NCBI RefSeq assembly: GCF_042453785.1
Contig: NC_091677.1
Span: forward strand, 4,435,501 to 4,499,500
Reading direction: 5' to 3'
Source of the DNA: Malus domestica
Lineage: Eukaryota; Streptophyta; Magnoliopsida; Rosales; Rosaceae
DNA length: 64,000 nt
Part shown: piece by piece, positions 11,195-25,252 of the stretch
Position numbering within the stretch: the first letter of the stretch is position 1
Layout of the letters: each line of letters starts with the position of its first letter
Position numbers and translations under genes: made by a program
The notes under the pieces: generated by a model
The model's database searches: none
What the model saw: only the letters and a program-made list of their open reading frames with translations
Told to the model about the DNA's origin: nothing

Positions 11195-12383
11195 CTTTCG
11201 TAATGACTCGTCCGGCTTCTGGTGAATAGTGTACAAGTCATCTGCGGAATGCAAGCGATCGGTCTGGAAGATGTGTTGAAAGACAAACAGCTTCCTCAAC
11301 TCTTCAAATGAGTCTACTGTCTCAGGTGGAAGACGGCAATACCAGTTTAAAGCTCCGCCAGAGAGGGTGGAGGGGAAGAGAAGGCACCGTTCTTCGTCGG
11401 TGTGTCCCCGGTATACCATGGTGGACTCAAAGAGGTTAAGGTGTTCAATCGGGTCTTCCCTTCCAGTATAGAGCTGTAAATCAAGCTTCTGCTTTGTCTT
11501 CGCTTGGAGGGGAGTGTTGAGGATCCTTCTTGTGAGAGGGCCAGGCCTGGGTTGGTTCCAGTCAGGTATCTCGGCTTGACGTTCAGCCTTCAGCTTGTTT
11601 ACTTCCTCAAGGAGCTGCAGGACAAGGGGGTCCTGAGCGGAGTCGTGCACCACCGAAGTTTTCTTCTTTAAGCCCCCATCGCCTCTTGGAAGTAGGAAAG
11701 TTTGATCAAGATAGCGTGATCTTTCTTTGGACTCGCCACACTGACTTCTAGAGTGAGTATGTCGGAATGTTTCCGAGTCCCCAGTACCTTCATATTCTTC
11801 TGGGACTTGTTGCCCCTTCTCTAGATTGGCGGCTGGCCTGGGTCGTGGAAGAGGACCGAGTCTTTCAGAAACCCTTGGGTCATTGATCTTCGAGCTTATG
11901 TGGATGGGATTCTCTCGACGTTGTTTTAGGAAGTCTCGACAATCGCGATAGACAGCTTTTGATCCTTCCACACCCTCTGTGAGGAGGTGTTTTCCTCTAC
12001 TTCTCCTGTTTCGGGTTGAAGCAGCTGGGTTGAGAGAAGTCTCATGTTGATTATCACATTGATGTGTAGCTTGATCCTTATCAGGGATGTCCGTGTCGGA
12101 TATCGGCGACCCTCCGAGTTGGGGGGGCATTCAGTTGATTGTTGACCTCGACAGGGGCGACGAGCTTGTGTGTTTGAGCCTGCCTAGCCTCGTGAAGCAT
12201 CTCGAAAAGTTTTTCATATTGTTCCTGGAGGACTTCATTCTTCATCGCTATCTTGTTGTTCTGAACCTCTAGCTCATCGACTTTAGCTTGAAGAGTAACT
12301 CTATTTCCTTCCTGCTTTCGTTGCTTCATACTAGGTCCAGCAGGGGTGTCATTCTGTTTGCTGTGGCTTCTTTCGCTCCCCAT
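11192..12383 (-). pseudogene. Gypsy gag N-terminal segment with frameshift
   Basis: The gag ATG at 12381-12383 opens MGSERSHSKQND and a coiled-coil-like stretch (LQAKVDELEVQNNKIAMKNE). This frame closes at 12081. Family-like sequence continues in another minus frame from about 12130, and the switch falls at a run of seven G residues at 12120-12126, pointing to a one-base-class indel there. The second frame runs through a retrotransposon gag domain (LDLQLYTGREDPIEHLNLFE, ALNWYCRLPPETVDSFEELR) to a TAA at 11192-11194. Confidence 0.8.
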
Positions 12384-12489
12384 GTCGGAGAGAGATGTTT
12401 GGCCAAAAGAAAGTGTACGAATGGTGGAAACCAGCTTGACAGAGCTGTAGAGAGTAGGAATAAGTGCGCTTCCCACAGACGGCGCCAAA
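12384..12489 (-). other. leader with primer-binding site (12470-12487)
   Basis: Beside the 5' LTR the minus strand reads TTTGGCGCCGTCTGTGGG. TGGCGCCGT matches the 3' end of plant tRNA-Asp; the rest of the match is weaker. About 100 bp separate it from the gag ATG. Confidence 0.7.
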
Positions 12490-13006
12490 TGTTGATGCAC
12501 AAAATCAGCGAGGACTTTGGTACAACAGAAAGTGTCAGGTTTTGTGACCTTCGCTTGGTTGCTTCGGTCACTAGTGAGGATAACTACGTAAATGAATAGA
12601 GACAGAGAAGCAAACACAGGATGTACGTGGTTCACCCAGATTGGCTACGTCCACGGAGTAGAGGAGTTCTCATTAATTGTGAAGGGTTTACACAAATACA
12701 TAGGTTCAAGCTCTGGTTTAGTGAGTTCTAGTGAATAGTTTAGTACAAAATGACATTAGAGATTATTGTGGGAGAATGATCCCTATTTATAGAAGAGAGT
12801 TTCTAGTTTTGTTCTAATATTGACACGTGTCGTGTTGTGATTGGCTTCTGATGTTGACACGTGTCGAGCTGTGATTGGTTTCTGATGTCGACACGTGTCG
12901 CATTGTGATTTGCCTCCTGGTTGAAGGGAAGCTCTTCTGGATCCTTGACGGTATAACGTTGACCGGTGCTCAGTAGTTTCGGGATTGGTCAAGTATGGTA
13001 CAAACA
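12490..13006 (-). repeat. Gypsy LTR, right copy (5' LTR, 517 bp)
   Basis: Gap-free partner of 139-655, starting TGTTGATG and ending ACAAACA on the plus strand. The three G-box units are kept (12822-12900); the second has GTGTCGAGCTG in place of GTGTCGTGCTG. The TATA box is at 12783-12793 (CTATAAATAGG on the minus strand). The sequence after it (ATGCTCC) faintly resembles the purine tract beside the left LTR (GTGCTCC), but the resemblance stops after about 8 bases. Confidence 0.9.
12783..12901 (-). promoter_or_regulatory. 5' LTR promoter: G-boxes and TATA
   Basis: It has the same layout as the left LTR: three GACACGTGTC palindromes at roughly 34-bp spacing, CCAAT-type boxes, then a TATA box about 30-40 bp lower in coordinate. 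This is the promoter that would drive gag-pol. Confidence 0.6.
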
Positions 13007-13060
13007 ATGCTCCTTAGGGATTGGCAAAAATTGTAAATAATTTGTATTAGTATGTTACTT

Positions 13061-13921
13061 AGGGCCCATTTGTTTGACCTTCTTAAGTTTCACTAGACTA
13101 GACTGGCTTGCTAGTCTAGTGTTCGGTGCAAGCGGGACAAAGTTTAATGGGACTAAGTCAGACTCGTGCCAACTAAGTTCTGCATTGCATGGTCTTAGCG
13201 AGGCCCCTCAAAACATTTGGGATTGCTAATCCCGTCTCCGAACTTGCATTGTGTGCAACAATATCATCTACAAGCATGCCTCTCTGCAACTCCATTTGCC
13301 TCCATGCCCAGATCTTAAATCCAGATTTGAAACCTAACCCACCCATGCCCATATCCGAACAAAAAAGCAAAACGAAAACAACAATCCCAATAAAAATTCC
13401 TCCCTCTTCCCAGAAAATTCCGAGGCGTGAGAAACATAGGCAGCAAAGTTCATGGCGATGGGTACCAAGAGGACGAAGCCTCTGCACAATTTCAGCTTGT
13501 CGTGGGATGTGAAGTGGGTGAAGTTGATTGTCAGCGACGAGTGGGATGAGCTTGCCATGGGATTTGAAGTGGGTGTAGTTGATTGTGAGAGAAAGTGAAG
13601 AGTGAGAGAGATATTGACAAAAGAAAAGGGAATCCAGAAGTTTGAGAAATGTGGTTGGTTTGTGAGTCGATTCTCTTCTTCCAATGGTAGAAGATAGATT
13701 TTTATGGAATGACTTAATACTATTTGTTTTTTAAAAGTAAAAGTAAATTAAAAATGACAAAAAATTAATTTGGGTCCTGAAAATATTTTAATCCATAGTG
13801 TAGTCTGACACTATACCAAACACTTCATTATTCTTATACTGTCTAGTCCAAACTAAGCTAGTCCAGCTTAATCCTTGGAGCTAGTCCAGTCCGAGATAGT
13901 TCGATACAACAAACGCACCCT
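13061..13921. mobile_element. candidate nonautonomous hAT-like element
   Basis: The left edge AGGGCCCATTTGTTT and the right edge AACAAACGCACCCT form an imperfect inverted repeat. Just inside both ends are mirrored copies of CTAGTCTAG/CTAGTCCA motifs (13091-13120 and 13840-13890), like subterminal repeats. I could not find a clean 8-bp target duplication. Several short frames inside look like chance or a captured fragment. No transposase is visible. Confidence 0.4.
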
Positions 13922-15079
13922 CATATTCTTATGTTGCAGTTTATTTGACTTTTGGGTTTTTATTAGATGTTTAATTATAAGTGAGTTTATGATTAAAAAT
14001 CATAATTTTTCAGGATCAATACCTTTTTTTTAGGGAATTTTAACAAAACACATCCAGTACTATTTACTTTTAACAAAAAACCATATTTATACATTTTTCT
14101 AGTACTATTCACTATACCTTAAAGATGATTTTTCATTAAAATATTTTTTTTTTGAATTTTTCGTTAATTTTCTTCTTTTTTTTTTATCGGAAAGTTGAAG
14201 ATAAAAGTCGTAGGTTTTTTAAAGTTTGAAAGAATAGGCTGGGGGTGTTCAGATCTTAAGAAGACAAAAGTGAAATGACAAAAAGCCATGTCTTTCGCAC
14301 AAACGAAGTGACAACGCTCATTTCTTGCGCACACACGAAGTGACAAGTTGTCACTGACAACGCTCATCGTTGTTGTCTTTATAGCACAATTTCGAGTTAC
14401 AAGCATGAATCAGGAACAGGAACGTCTTTACATAGCAGGGATAGAAGGTATGGTCTTTGTATAGCTATTCATCCTCAAGTGGAATCATGATTTTTCAAGG
14501 TCAGAGAAAGGTAGATTGGAATATGTATACCTTAGAAGTCTGGTCATGGATTCAACAGTTCTTCCCAGATTAAGCTGTTCAAACGGACCAGCAATTGCAC
14601 TACATCATTCTAAGCTTCCGAAATGTAGGCGAAGTTCGCTGACTTCATCAAAATTGACCATTCTTGTTCCGCAAGACACGAAAAATTGATTTGATTGGAA
14701 ATCAGACGAGTTTCCTATATTCTTAGAGATTCATACAACCTATCGATTGGCGTGTGCAAAAAGCAATCACACCCTTAAGAGGAAGAAATCTCTAAGTATC
14801 TACTTGGATTTTTCCAATTTAATACGGATTCCATATCCTGAAAGGTCTCTCCCAACTAATATAAGTACCTTCATTTGAGGAAAATCTCCAGTAATGCAAG
14901 ATAACGCAATTCAGTCATATTGTATATTCTCTAGTCCACTACTTAAGTCTAATATTGTTTACCAACTTGACCATCAGAGAGCCCTTGGTCGACACCCCAC
15001 CGGTACCCTAGGTTAACCACAATTTTTTACTTTCTTATTGGTAACCAAACTTGTGTAGCTCATTTGTCAGCGGGCTGCC
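13922..15079. other. gene-free stretch
   Basis: AT-rich sequence with poly(T) tracts. A short repeated phrase, CGAAGTGACAA, occurs near 14303 and 14337. I see no gene or bounded element. Confidence 0.5.
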
Positions 15080-15198
15080 GGAATTTGGTCCCCAACATTC
15101 CATATTTGCGATGAATTTAGTTTATGTCGATTACATAAATCTCATTGGGACTCCCGAAAAACTTGAGAAAACTGCTTTGCAGGTCAAACAAATAGACG
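15080..15198 (+). mobile_element. Copia reverse transcriptase relic
   Basis: The frame at 15104-15198 reads LVYVDYINLIGTPEKLEKTA, clearly the Copia motif around YVDD with the second Asp changed to Tyr. The sequence is cut off at 15203 by a solo LTR and resumes at 17295 in RNase H, so much of pol was already deleted. Confidence 0.65.
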
Positions 15199-15203
15199 TT
15201 AGT

Positions 15204-17294
15204 TGTGATATCATGTCCCCAAAATTAGTATTTTATTTTTAGACGTATTACAGAGATTTAATTGAAACTAGTTCGTTAAATTCTTCGGTTTTGAGAAAAA
15301 CGAAGTGAATGGTATTTTAGTCAATTCCAATTTTATTCTACCTTTTCGGTCAATTCTTGAGTTGTTTAAGTAAAGCTTAATTCCACGAGTGCGTATGCGC
15401 AAACAAATCTCAATTCCGAGTCAGAACGAAGAAGGTATAGTTGTTTGAAGTTGGGGGACATTTTGGTAATTTGACCAAGATGCTATAATTGGAGGGAAAC
15501 CTCCAGAGAGTCCGGAATGTTTCTAAAAAAGGGAAGGGCATCTGATTCTGACCCGTTCTGGAGCGAATTAAACCCGTTAACCCGCAAACTTGACCCGCTC
15601 ATATCTCTTTCATCTGTCCTCTGTTTTAGGTGATCTTGGTGTCCATGGAAAGCTCTTGACAAGCCCTACATTTTTGTAGTGTTAGATTTCCCATTTTCTT
15701 TTTCATTTTTCCCGTTCGAAGTAGCAAAGTCTCGTGGGTTGTCTGGCGATTTTGTCATTTTTTCGGTGATTCCGGCAACCATTTTCTTTGAGTGAGGTAT
15801 GAAACTTCATCTACTTTTCATAATCTTCAAGTTGGTATGCTTGATTTGTGTTTTCGTAGTTGTTTTAGATTTGGGTGTTTAGAACCCTAGAAATCATGTT
15901 TTCTCCGGTGAATTTGGACGTCCAATTAGGTTTTGTCTTCGGCCTAGTTGTGAAAAGTGTTTCCCTTGTTGAACTCTAGCTACCCCATAAATTTGATCCC
16001 TTTTAGTTAAGGTTGAAAATTCGGGTTTACAAACCCTCCACCATGGCTACCATCGTGTGTGGCGGCGCGTGGAACCGTCCACAAGTATTGTCTAAATACC
16101 AAATACCTTATAGTGACCCTGTGAACCTATGTCTAGCTCGGTTTCTCGAAATTCAATTGTTTGGTGTCGTAATTAAATTGGACCGCCACTCGTTTGTATG
16201 ATTGGTGGATATCCAACAGTTGGATCGTTTGTCAATCTGTAATATGTTGTTGTTGTCGAAGCCTGGTTAATACGCAATGGGCGATCCTTATTACTTTGGT
16301 ATGGCCATATGAACTTAGATGTGATTATGTTTGGTTAATCCGTGATGGATGATCACTACCTATAATATTCGTATGAGTGACTCTGCTTGGTTAATCCGTT
16401 ATGGGGGGTCGGGGACCATATCATGGTCGGCTGCTTAATGTAGGCTTCGACCGAACTGTCTCTCTATAGCCCTAGACTATTGTTTATTACATATATGAAA
16501 GATGAGATTGAAGGCATGTGTGGCTTAATCTAGAAAGTGGTGATTGAATCAAATAGTTTACATGATGGTGTTGCCTAAAAGAGAAGGGTTTCGGTTATGA
16601 TGTGACTTATTCCTACTCGTAACGAAGAGATGCAATGATGAAAAAGATACCAATCTCATTCCTACACGTGATTGTATTATTGAGGTTGTGTTATTCCTAC
16701 ACAACTTTGGGTTATGTGATGACTAATAATTATCTTAATAGATATGTGGTAGGATACATAATTGAATAACCATTTGTATACGTATTAATGAGGCGTATGG
16801 TGGTTAAATTATGAAATATGTGGCAATTGGACCCTTATGATTACTCGGAATGATGAAAGGTGAGTTGTGAGTCACAATCTGAAGAGAGTGACAGAATAAT
16901 ATTGACGATATACAAAAGAAATGTCCTGTGAGGAAGTAGCACTACTTTGACATTTAATCATTTGATGTTATTAATATTCACATATGTTATATTATTGTCA
17001 CTTACACAAGCTTCGCAGCTTATCCGGGTTTTGCTTTGTCCGGTACACCATTACTATAGCGGAAGGTTATTTTGCAGAGTAATGAGTAGCAGTTAGAGAA
17101 GAAGATTGCAGGTGGTGTAGCTGTTGTGGGCAGTGCACTTGAGAGTAGGTATTGCCATCCCTTGTAAGTTATTCCATTGATACTCTGATGTATATTATAT
17201 GTATGAGTCTCAGTGACTATGTATTTTATATCGTACCACTACAGTCCGTGGTCGCGCATCGATTCAAGGCGTATCTCGAGATCGGGGCGTGACA
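15204..17294 (+). mobile_element. solo LTR, 2,091 bp, TTAGT target duplication
   Basis: It begins TGTGATATCATGTCCCC and ends GATCGGGGCGTGACA, a terminus common in plant Del/Tekay-type Gypsy LTRs. The 5-bp TTAGT flanks both ends (15199-15203 and 17295-17299). There is no internal region, so this is a solo LTR left by recombination. Three copies of TTGGTTAATCCGTGATGG-type phrases occur near 16264, 16330 and 16387. The family resemblance to 42487-46113 rests on this phrase and the similar end. Confidence 0.82.
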
Positions 17295-17299
17295 TTAGT

Positions 17300-17681
17300 T
17301 TTCTACTTCTTCAAACCATGCTAAAATTCTTGCCCTTCAAGAAGCGATATAACTAAGAGCTGTTGTTAAGCATATTCAAAACACTACAGACGTTCTTTAG
17401 ATTTTGACATCCCTACAATGACCTATAAATACACTGCTTATATCGACCAGATCATGAAATGCTACCATCATAGGAGACCAAACCAGAATATTGGGCCCAA
17501 AATTTTCTTCTCACATTAGCAGCAAGAGCATCATAAGATTAAAGTCAAGCAAATTCGATCTCAATACAACCTTGCTGATTTTCACGAAGTATACTTTCAA
17601 GAAGCTTGTCCAAGTAATTGGTATGCATAAATTGTCGGATTTGCAATGCTTGTGATTCTTATATGTCCAACTCAGGGGGAG
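17300..17681 (+). mobile_element. Copia RNase H relic and polypurine tract
   Basis: Interrupted frames read TSSNHAKILALQEA and then KIKVKQIRSQYNLADF, which match the C-terminal RNase H of Copia polyproteins, with stops between. CTCAGGGGGAG at 17671-17681 resembles the polypurine tract before a 3' LTR. It is the right half of the Copia relic split by the solo LTR. Confidence 0.65.
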
Positions 17682-17699
17682 TTCTAGAAATATACTCAC

Positions 17700-18279
17700 T
17701 TGGCTCCTTTAAATTATAAGTATTTTCCCATCGAGTATTTGCTACTTGATGAAATTTTGACTTAGCACTCATTCTAAGTTAGTTATACCCTTGTGTGCTT
17801 TCTACTTACGTTTAGAAAGCGTTTGATTCAATTTAAACATCTTCTCAGATTTCTCCTTAAACTTGAATTTTATCCTTACTTTGAGTTTTACTAAAGCCAT
17901 GTTTTGTGGGTTTTGACTACTTGTAAGTTATAACACGTGATTTATGTAAAATAGGCCCAATCATTATTATCGATTGAACTGCGATTGAAACACAAGATTG
18001 AAAATAAAAACACAGGCAAAAAAAAGGTAACATCCCGTGGACAAAACATTATAAAATATCATAACACAATTCAGATGATGTTTCAGAAGACATAAAGATC
18101 GTCAAAACACGGCTGAAGTTCCGGGTGGAAGAAAAAGGATTGTCAAACCAACTAAAATTAACAAAACAAGAAGCATGTTTCCCTCATAACATATTGCAAC
18201 CTCGCATTCAACTAAATCGAATTGGAACCTAAAATTATAGAATATGCTAGTGCCCGCGCGGTTCTAAGAAATCCGTATC
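17700..18279. other. gene-free stretch beyond RPS19
   Basis: AT-rich. The part near 18000-18279 is probably the 3' UTR of the minus-strand RPS19. I see no other feature. Confidence 0.45.
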
Positions 18280-20090
<1,811 letters not shown>

Positions 20091-23000
20091 ATGGCGATGA
20101 AGCACCTTCTTACTACCCTAGCTCGCCGCCGGCCCCACAGACCGCCGGCTTCTCTCACCGCAGCCGTCCGATCCCAATCGACCTCGCCCGCCGTCGCTAC
20201 GTCACCTTCATCCCCATCCCTCCCCTCCCCTCCTCCACCAACCGCCATGATCTACGATCGATTGGCCGAGGGCGTCAAATCGAAGATCAAAAGGCTCGAG
20301 AACCCGGACCCGAGGTTCCTTAAGTACGGGTCACCCCACCCGAGTCTCACGGACCACCGCCACATCCTCACCGCACCCGAGACACGTGTCACCACACTCC
20401 CCAACGGCCTTCGGGTGGCCACCGAGTCGAACCTCGCGTCTAAGACCGCCACTGTCGGTGTCTGGATCGACGCCGGGTCAAGGTTCGAGGACGACGAGAC
20501 CAACGGCACTGCGCATTTCCTGGAGCACATGATCTTCAAGGGGACGGAGCAGAGGACGGCCCGTGATCTGGAGGAGGAGGTCGAGAACATGGGAGGTCAC
20601 TTGAATGCGTACACATCGAGGGAGCAGACCACGTACTATGCCAAGGTGCTCGATTCCGATGTGCCGAAGGCACTTTCGATTTTGGCTGATATCTTGCAGA
20701 ACTCCAAGTTCGATGAGGACAGGATTTTGCGCGAGCGCGATGTGATTTTGAGGGAAATGGAGGAGGTAATCTCGTAAAAATGAAAACTTTTAGAAAATTG
20801 AGATATTGGGGTTGTTTGGATTTTCGGGGATTAGTGACTTTCAATGTTGCCTGTTGTGGATGTGAAAATTTTAAATGTTCAATAGCATTCAAAGTAACTT
20901 GATTTATATGAAATTTGTGAACTTTAATGAAAAAATGTTCCTGGATATATGCATTGATTAGATACACTCTTCTAGACTTGAACTGGACATTTCACAGTAG
21001 CTTGTGAACAATTACGTATTTACTCTTATTCTATGACTTGTATGAAAAACTTTGATAGGGATCCCGAAAACTATTAAAGTTGAGGTTGCTTGTAATGGAA
21101 ATGTACACTATCCAAGATTGGTTCATAATGCTTTTGAATAAATGTTCATATCATCGCCTTGGTACTGCAGGTCGAGAAACAACCCGAAGAAGTCATTTTT
21201 GACCATCTGCATGCAACTGCATTCCAGTACTCTCCTCTAGCCAGAACTATTCTTGGACCTGCTGACAACATTAAGACCATCTCCAAAGAGCATCTTCAGA
21301 ACTATATCAAAACACATTACACTGCTCCCAGAATGGTAATTTAATATTTATGAATTTTTGTTCGTACTATATAGGAAAGCATGGAAGTGGCGTTGTCATT
21401 GTCCTTTGGTATTACTTTACACGACACATTGATATTCAGGAGTTTGTTTCCAGAAGTTGACTGTCCTGTGCTTAACTTGTTCTATTTTAGGTTATTGCTG
21501 CTTCAGGAGCTATCAAGCATGAAGATCTTGTTGGGTCAGTTAAGGGTTTGTTCACTAAACTCTCAGGAGATCCTACCACCGCGGGTCAGTTGGTTGCGAA
21601 AGAACCTTCATTTTTTACTGGTTCTGAGGTAATGCATGTATCCTCTTATTTAACTTCTTTCTTGTACTTAATGTTTTTGCTTTCTCTTATAATTTATACA
21701 TTTCTATTGATGTTGTGAAAATCAGGTCAGAATTGTGGATGATGACTTGCCTTTGGCACATTTTGCGGTTGCGTTCAGTGGTGCATCTTGGACTGATCCC
21801 GACTCTATTCCTCTAATGGTCATGCAAGCGATGCTGGGTTCATGGAATAAAAATGCTGGTGGTGGAAAGCACATGGGGTGAGCAATTTACATGGTCTTCA
21901 ATTTCTGTGGGTTGAATACTTGATATCAACTCTGAGTTTATATATTTGGAGATCATGCAATGTTTAACTTTGGCTGCTTCCTTGTAAACAGTTCAGAGCT
22001 GGCACAGAGGGTTGCCATTAATGACATAGCAGAAAGCTATATGTCTTTCAACACCAACTATAAGGATACTGGCTTATTTGGTGTTTTTGCTACTGCTCCG
22101 GTGAGGGTGCCTTCTGTGATATGAATCTTAGTTGTTTTCACTGGTTATTTAAATTTTTTACTTCTTGTTCTGGTCCATAGTACCATTCTATTGCGAACTT
22201 GTGAAGGGATAAACAAATACAAACTAATCATGTCCTTGGTTGAGATTTGTATCAATTAGTTTGAGTTTAGATAGCTTTCCAGGGTTAGGACTTGGGCTTA
22301 ATTCTTCTGTTGAACACCAAGGAGGAGTTGCACTTTGGAAGTAGTTATTATATTTTAATTTGTAAGTTTGGGGAACTACCGAGGAAGATTAGTCTTATTT
22401 TTTGTTCGAGTGAAATTAGCTGGAGCCAAAGGATGAAACTACTGGACAATCACCTAACCAATTCTTTCTCCTCCTCTTGCTCTTTATCTCTATCTTTCTT
22501 TCCCTCTCCCTCTCCCTCCCCCTTTATTGTGATAAACAGTTGTATATGTTTATTTATACATTACCAACTACTCATACTAATTTACTTCTACAACTTATGT
22601 TGTGTTTTGGTCTAATTGCAGGCGGATTGCTTAGATGATTTGGCCTATGCAATCATGTATGAGGTCACCAAGTTAGTTTATCGAGTTTCAGAAGCTGATG
22701 TTATTCGTGCTCGTAATCAGGTAGCGCTTGATTTCTAACTCTGCTTCACTTCTAGATTCATGCTTTCTAAAGCGAGTATGCATGTTTTTATTGGTGGTGC
22801 ACTGGTGCCCAATATAAAAATGGTAAAACAGTTATGTTCTCCTTTGGTCATTGCATGTTTCTGAACATATCATTATATATAAGTTGACCCACTTATCATT
22901 GTTTCTTTTCTGGCAGTTGAAATCTTCGCTGCTTCTGCATTTGGATGGGACAAGTGCTGTAGCTGAAGATATTGGGCGCCAGGTACTTTTTTCTGCCCAT

Positions 23001-23602
23001 ATAGAAACACTGTTGAGAGCAATCAGCTTCGAACAATTGGAGTTGCTAATTTGATCTACTCACCTAGACCTGGGATGATTCCCCAAGCTTATTTGTAGTC
23101 TTTATTACATTAATGGGAATTAGTATATGTTTGCTGGTTGAGTTTAATTGCGGTAATTGAAAATCAGTACTTAGTGTTGATTGTTGTTGCCCAGTTCTAG
23201 TGACAATGTAGGAGTAGACTACAAGAACTAGTGTCTGTACTGGAAGCTGATTCTGTCCCTGTTGTTTTTTGACACTGCTTTTTGCAGTTACTTACATATG
23301 GTCGGAGAATCCCCTTGCCCGAGCTGTTTGCTAGAATCGATTCTGTTGATGCAAGCACCATCAAACGTGTTGCCAACCGATTCATCTATGACAGGGTATG
23401 AGTACAATCTGTTACCTCACTTGTCCTAATTTATAATACATAAAGAGTATTCTCTCAACCTCGTAGATCATGTAACCAAACCCTCATACTTGTGTTTGTT
23501 TCTTGCTGTTGGCAGGATATCGCAATTGCAGCCATGGGTCCGGTTACAAAATTGCCTGACTACAACTGGTTCAGACGCCGCACCTACTGGAACAGATACT
23601 AA
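20091..23602 (+). CDS. MPPB: mitochondrial-processing peptidase subunit beta, 532 aa
   Basis: Nine exons: 20091-20765, 21171-21335, 21491-21628, 21726-21877, 21992-22100, 22622-22720, 22917-22982, 23288-23395, 23516-23602. All introns are GT-AG and the frame holds throughout; 532 residues is normal for the family. The first about 50 residues are Arg/Ser/Pro-rich, a mitochondrial presequence. The M16 zinc protease signature is complete: H142-F-L-E145-H146 with the distal Glu at 222 (HxxEH-x76-E), so the subunit should be catalytic. The C-terminus is [14 protein letters not shown]. In plants this protein cleaves presequences while serving as core I of the cytochrome bc1 complex. It is transcribed divergently from RPS19. 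Confidence 0.96.
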
Positions 23603-25252
23603 GCTCCTAGTTTCTCTTTGCCTTGATTATTTCGTAATTGTCTTTCACGATCGGTCTGGTCTTGGAATATTTATCGCTTTTATGCAATTTAGTAACCGGC
23701 CTCGGAGAGAGAGGTATTGAAGGCTGGCATATTTCTTCCCTCACACCCACCCACAAATATGTTGTAGGTTCTCTCACTGTTTTGTAACACTTGCATTTTC
23801 TTCAATAAGCATCGACAACGACGATGACGACGACTGCGAATGTGAATGTGATTTGCTAGACAGATTTTGCAACTGCGTTTTGGTACTGAGCTCGCTCGGC
23901 AATTTGTGAATAAACTTGCCAATATATTTGGTTTACCTACATTCATTATTTCACCAATTTCGGTGTGCAAATTAAATAGGCGAATTGGTAGCTCAACCGT
24001 CACCCCGAATTCATGCCTGCTACCATTTGAAATGTTTTGAGGTCGAAATTCTTCCCTCAAATGGGGAGCTTTTGTTTGCATACTTCCACGCGCGGACAAG
24101 AATATCGTACGAGGCCTGCGATGGAGTTCAAAAGAGCTCCTCCTGCCTTTGTCAAAGCCGTCGTAATTGACTATCAAAGGGCTGTGCCTTTAAAAGGGTA
24201 AACTGTCGTCTGACTCTTTGAACTAGTTGAAGTTAATTTTCTGGATTATTTTCTTCCACTGCGCTGTTTAGTACTACAAAAACTTTATCTTCAAGAGTGA
24301 ATCACGTGTTAAGTCACATGCTAATATTTGACGGCAAAGTAAATGAAATTTTATCGATTGGCAGGGGATAGCTAGCTAATTTCAAATAGTTCAAGGGGTT
24401 ATTATACCAAAAATAATAGTTTAGAGGGTCAAATAACTATTTATTTCGAATTAAAAATGTTATGTATATAGTCATGCATCTGATTCTATCCGTTTATAAA
24501 CTACTATTCTAATCTATAGGGAAAGAAAGATTTGAACTCGAGTTTAATGGGTTAGACTTAACAAACTTGTCTAATCACATATGTCTTATAAAGCTTTGTT
24601 TGGTACAAAGGATTAGATTGGATTGGAATAGATAGCTCTCTAAATTAAAGACAAATTGAAGGTAGGAGGAGAAATATTTTTTGTATTGAGGAGATTATAC
24701 GTTAAAAAAGGCCAAAATTACAAATTTACATTTTACTCAATGCAAATTCCACAAGCTCCCATTTTGATACTTTATCATTTTTAATTTTATTAGACTTACA
24801 ATTCCAAACTCATTAATTGAAATGAAATGAAACCCGTGTTGTTTTTATGACATAGGTTTAATCAAATCATATCTTATTAAGCCCTGATGAAAAATATCCA
24901 AAAAATGATAGTCATGAATTCATAAATGGGAAAGACTACAAGTTAAAAGGAAACCCAAGGGCCCTCAACTGAAGAGATTTTTTAGTATGTTGAGAATACG
25001 ACATGTTACATCAAATATCATAATACAAGTAATTAGACATTTTTAAAAAAAAATTTAACCATTTATATTATGATACTTAATATATAAAACCGTGTTTCCG
25101 ACACATTAAAAATTTATCCACAAATTGAGTCGTTCACACAAACATTTGGAGTTGGAGTTGGAAGGAAACCCAAGCACAATGTCAAATGCGTATCAATACT
25201 GTCAATGTGGATATGTACTATGTAGGTCCCTTTAATTCGAGAGAGAGAAACA
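23603..25252. other. 3' UTR of MPP beta and gene-free stretch
   Basis: The 3' UTR probably ends within a few hundred bases; AATAAA-like ACAATAAGCATC-type sequence is weak. The rest is AT-rich. GCTTTGTTTGGTAC near 24594 resembles edges of small DNA transposons, but I found no partner end. Confidence 0.4.

Larger units (their letters stand above)
139..13006 (-). mobile_element. Ty3/Gypsy Tat-like LTR retrotransposon (12.9 kb)
   Basis: The element reads right to left: 5' LTR 12490-13006, primer site 12470-12487, one gag-pol frame (12383 down to 6374), a 5.7-kb 3' region (656-6373), a purine tract at 656-668 and 3' LTR 139-655. The pol order is protease, reverse transcriptase, RNase H, integrase, which defines Gypsy. 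The tRNA-Asp-like primer site, the absence of a recognisable chromodomain, and the long 3' region with extra ORF and tandem repeats point to the Tat lineage (Retand or Ogre type). LTR divergence near 3 % suggests a moderately recent insertion. No target duplication can be tested, because the left LTR abuts another internal region. Confidence 0.88.

Noticed and set aside
13007..13015. A further tandem copy of the Gypsy element to the right
   Set aside because: ATGCTCC resembles the purine-tract side of the left LTR for only about 8 bases, then diverges completely.
23689..24177. 162-codon frame on the minus strand
   Set aside because: No family motifs, it overlaps the MPP beta 3' region, and its composition looks like chance.
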